The translations under genes and the position numbers were made by a program. From an uncultured Chitinophagaceae bacterium (GTDB lineage: Bacteria > Bacteroidota > Bacteroidia > Chitinophagales > Chitinophagaceae): a DNA stretch of 7,603 nucleotides. Shown piece after piece: positions 6,929-7,603 of this stretch (its first letter is position 1; each line of letters opens with the position of its first letter). The notes under the pieces are model-generated. The model worked only from the letters and a program-made list of their open reading frames with translations, made no database searches and was not told where the DNA came from. The DNA lies in the NCBI GenBank assembly GCA_903841915.1, contig CAIMKO010000193.1, forward strand, positions 1 through 7,603, given 5' to 3'.

Positions 6929-7603
6929 TTATGGATGAAGCCATTTGATGCTATCGTCTTTTTTAAACCATGTCATCTGTCGTTTGGCATAATGCCTTGT
7001 ATTTCTTTTGATCTCTTCAATTGCTTTTTGCAAAGCAATCTTTTCATCAAAAAAATCAAACAATTCTTTGTACCCTACTGTTTGTAAGGCATTGAGAGAA
7101 CGGTAGGGCAATAATGATCTGGCTTCTTCCGGCAAACCCTGTTCGATCATTTCATCAACTCGGGTATTGATATTTTTATACAATTCTTCCTTTGGCAATA
7201 CCAACCCTATTTTGATAATATTGAACGGCCTTTCTGTCTTGCTGTGCTGATGAAATGAAGATATTGACCTTCCTGTTGATTCCCATACTTCCAAGGCTCG
7301 AATTAAACGATGAGGATTTTGTTGTTCTGCTATTTGCCAGAAAGCAGGATCTTTCTTTTTCAGTTCCTCCTGCAGCCATTCCAGTCCTTTTACAGCATAT
7401 TGCTGCTGAATTTGTTTTCGTATAAACTCATCAACTTTTGGCATTTCGTCCAATCCTTCACAAAAAGCTTTTATATACAATCCTGTACCACCAACCATGA
7501 CAGCTGATGCATTTTTTTCGAATATTCTTTCTACAGATTGCAAAGCATATTGTTCAAAACTCACCGCATTGATATCCTGATGAATGGAATGTGAATTAAT
7601 AAA
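6929..7603 (-). CDS. miaA: tRNA dimethylallyltransferase MiaA (N-terminus beyond window)
   Basis: MiaA transfers a dimethylallyl group from DMAPP to N6 of A37, next to the anticodon of tRNAs reading codons that begin with U. The frame is open to the right edge. The 224 visible residues begin FINSHSIHQDINAVSFEQYA, a typical internal MiaA segment, so the GTG at 7564 is not the start and about 75-80 residues are missing, including the P-loop. Visible signatures are VGGTGLYIKAFCEGLD (37-52), NPHRLIRALEVWESTGRSIS (97-115 region), the central insert around EELYKNINTRVDEMIEQGL, TVGYKEL (175-181) and the C-terminal IKRNTRHYAKRQMTWF (198-213). The ATP-binding part cannot be judged. The 3' end is convergent with the barrel gene, with a 7-bp gap and no terminator seen. 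Confidence 0.96.
   Translation of the reverse strand, partial: FINSHSIHQDINAVSFEQYALQSVERIFEKNASAVMVGGTGLYIKAFCEGLDEMPKVDEFIRKQIQQQYAVKGLEWLQEELKKKDPAFWQIAEQQNPHRLIRALEVWESTGRSISSFHQHSKTERPFNIIKIGLVLPKEELYKNINTRVDEMIEQGLPEEARSLLPYRSLNALQTVGYKELFDFFDEKIALQKAIEEIKRNTRHYAKRQMTWFKKDDSIKWLHP

Noticed and set aside
7176..7507. Short open frames overlapping miaA in other frames on both strands
   Set aside because: They overlap clearly conserved MiaA coding sequence and have no features of their own.
7562..7564. GTG as the start of miaA
   Set aside because: The upstream codons spell a typical MiaA segment (FINSHSIHQD) and the P-loop is still missing.
1..7603. Mobile elements, CRISPR arrays, tRNA or rRNA genes
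   Set aside because: No transposase or integrase frame, no regularly spaced direct repeats, and no cloverleaf or rRNA-like sequence was seen; intergenic space is too small to hold them.

Overview
The window looks like ordinary chromosomal DNA of a member of the Bacteroidota, most likely a Chitinophagaceae-like or related lineage. The reasons are an AT-rich base composition, the absence of Shine-Dalgarno sequences with A-rich leaders instead, three TAnnTTTG promoter -7 elements, a short TruB without a C-terminal PUA domain, an archaeal/eukaryote-type ProS, a TamL/BamA-like Omp85 protein, and an OmpP1/FadL-type outer membrane protein next to proS. The lineage is inferred from these traits, not from a database search.

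Layout from left to right: (1) the 3' part of an Omp85-family (TamA/TamL/BamA-like) gene on +, open at the left edge; (2) truB (tRNA pseudouridine-55 synthase) on -, convergent with it, 13 bp apart; (3) a clear intrinsic terminator of proS in the truB-proS gap; (4) proS (prolyl-tRNA synthetase) on -; (5) a 135-bp divergent intergenic region with two face-to-face promoters and two inverted repeats; (6) a Tyr-rich lipoprotein of unknown function on +; (7) an OmpP1/FadL-like beta-barrel protein on +, 42 bp downstream and probably in the same operon; (8) miaA (tRNA dimethylallyltransferase) on -, convergent, 7 bp from the barrel gene and cut by the right edge.

The strands divide by function. All three minus-strand genes act on tRNA (Psi55 formation, Pro charging, i6A37 formation). 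All three plus-strand genes encode envelope proteins (Omp85, lipoprotein, porin-like barrel). No mobile element, CRISPR array, rRNA or tRNA gene is visible.

Nothing here is a clear new system. The least explained parts are the Tyr/Gly/Asn/Ser-rich lipoprotein paired with a FadL-like barrel, and the compact proS/lipoprotein intergenic region, where two opposed promoters appear to share one start region and each carries its own dyad.
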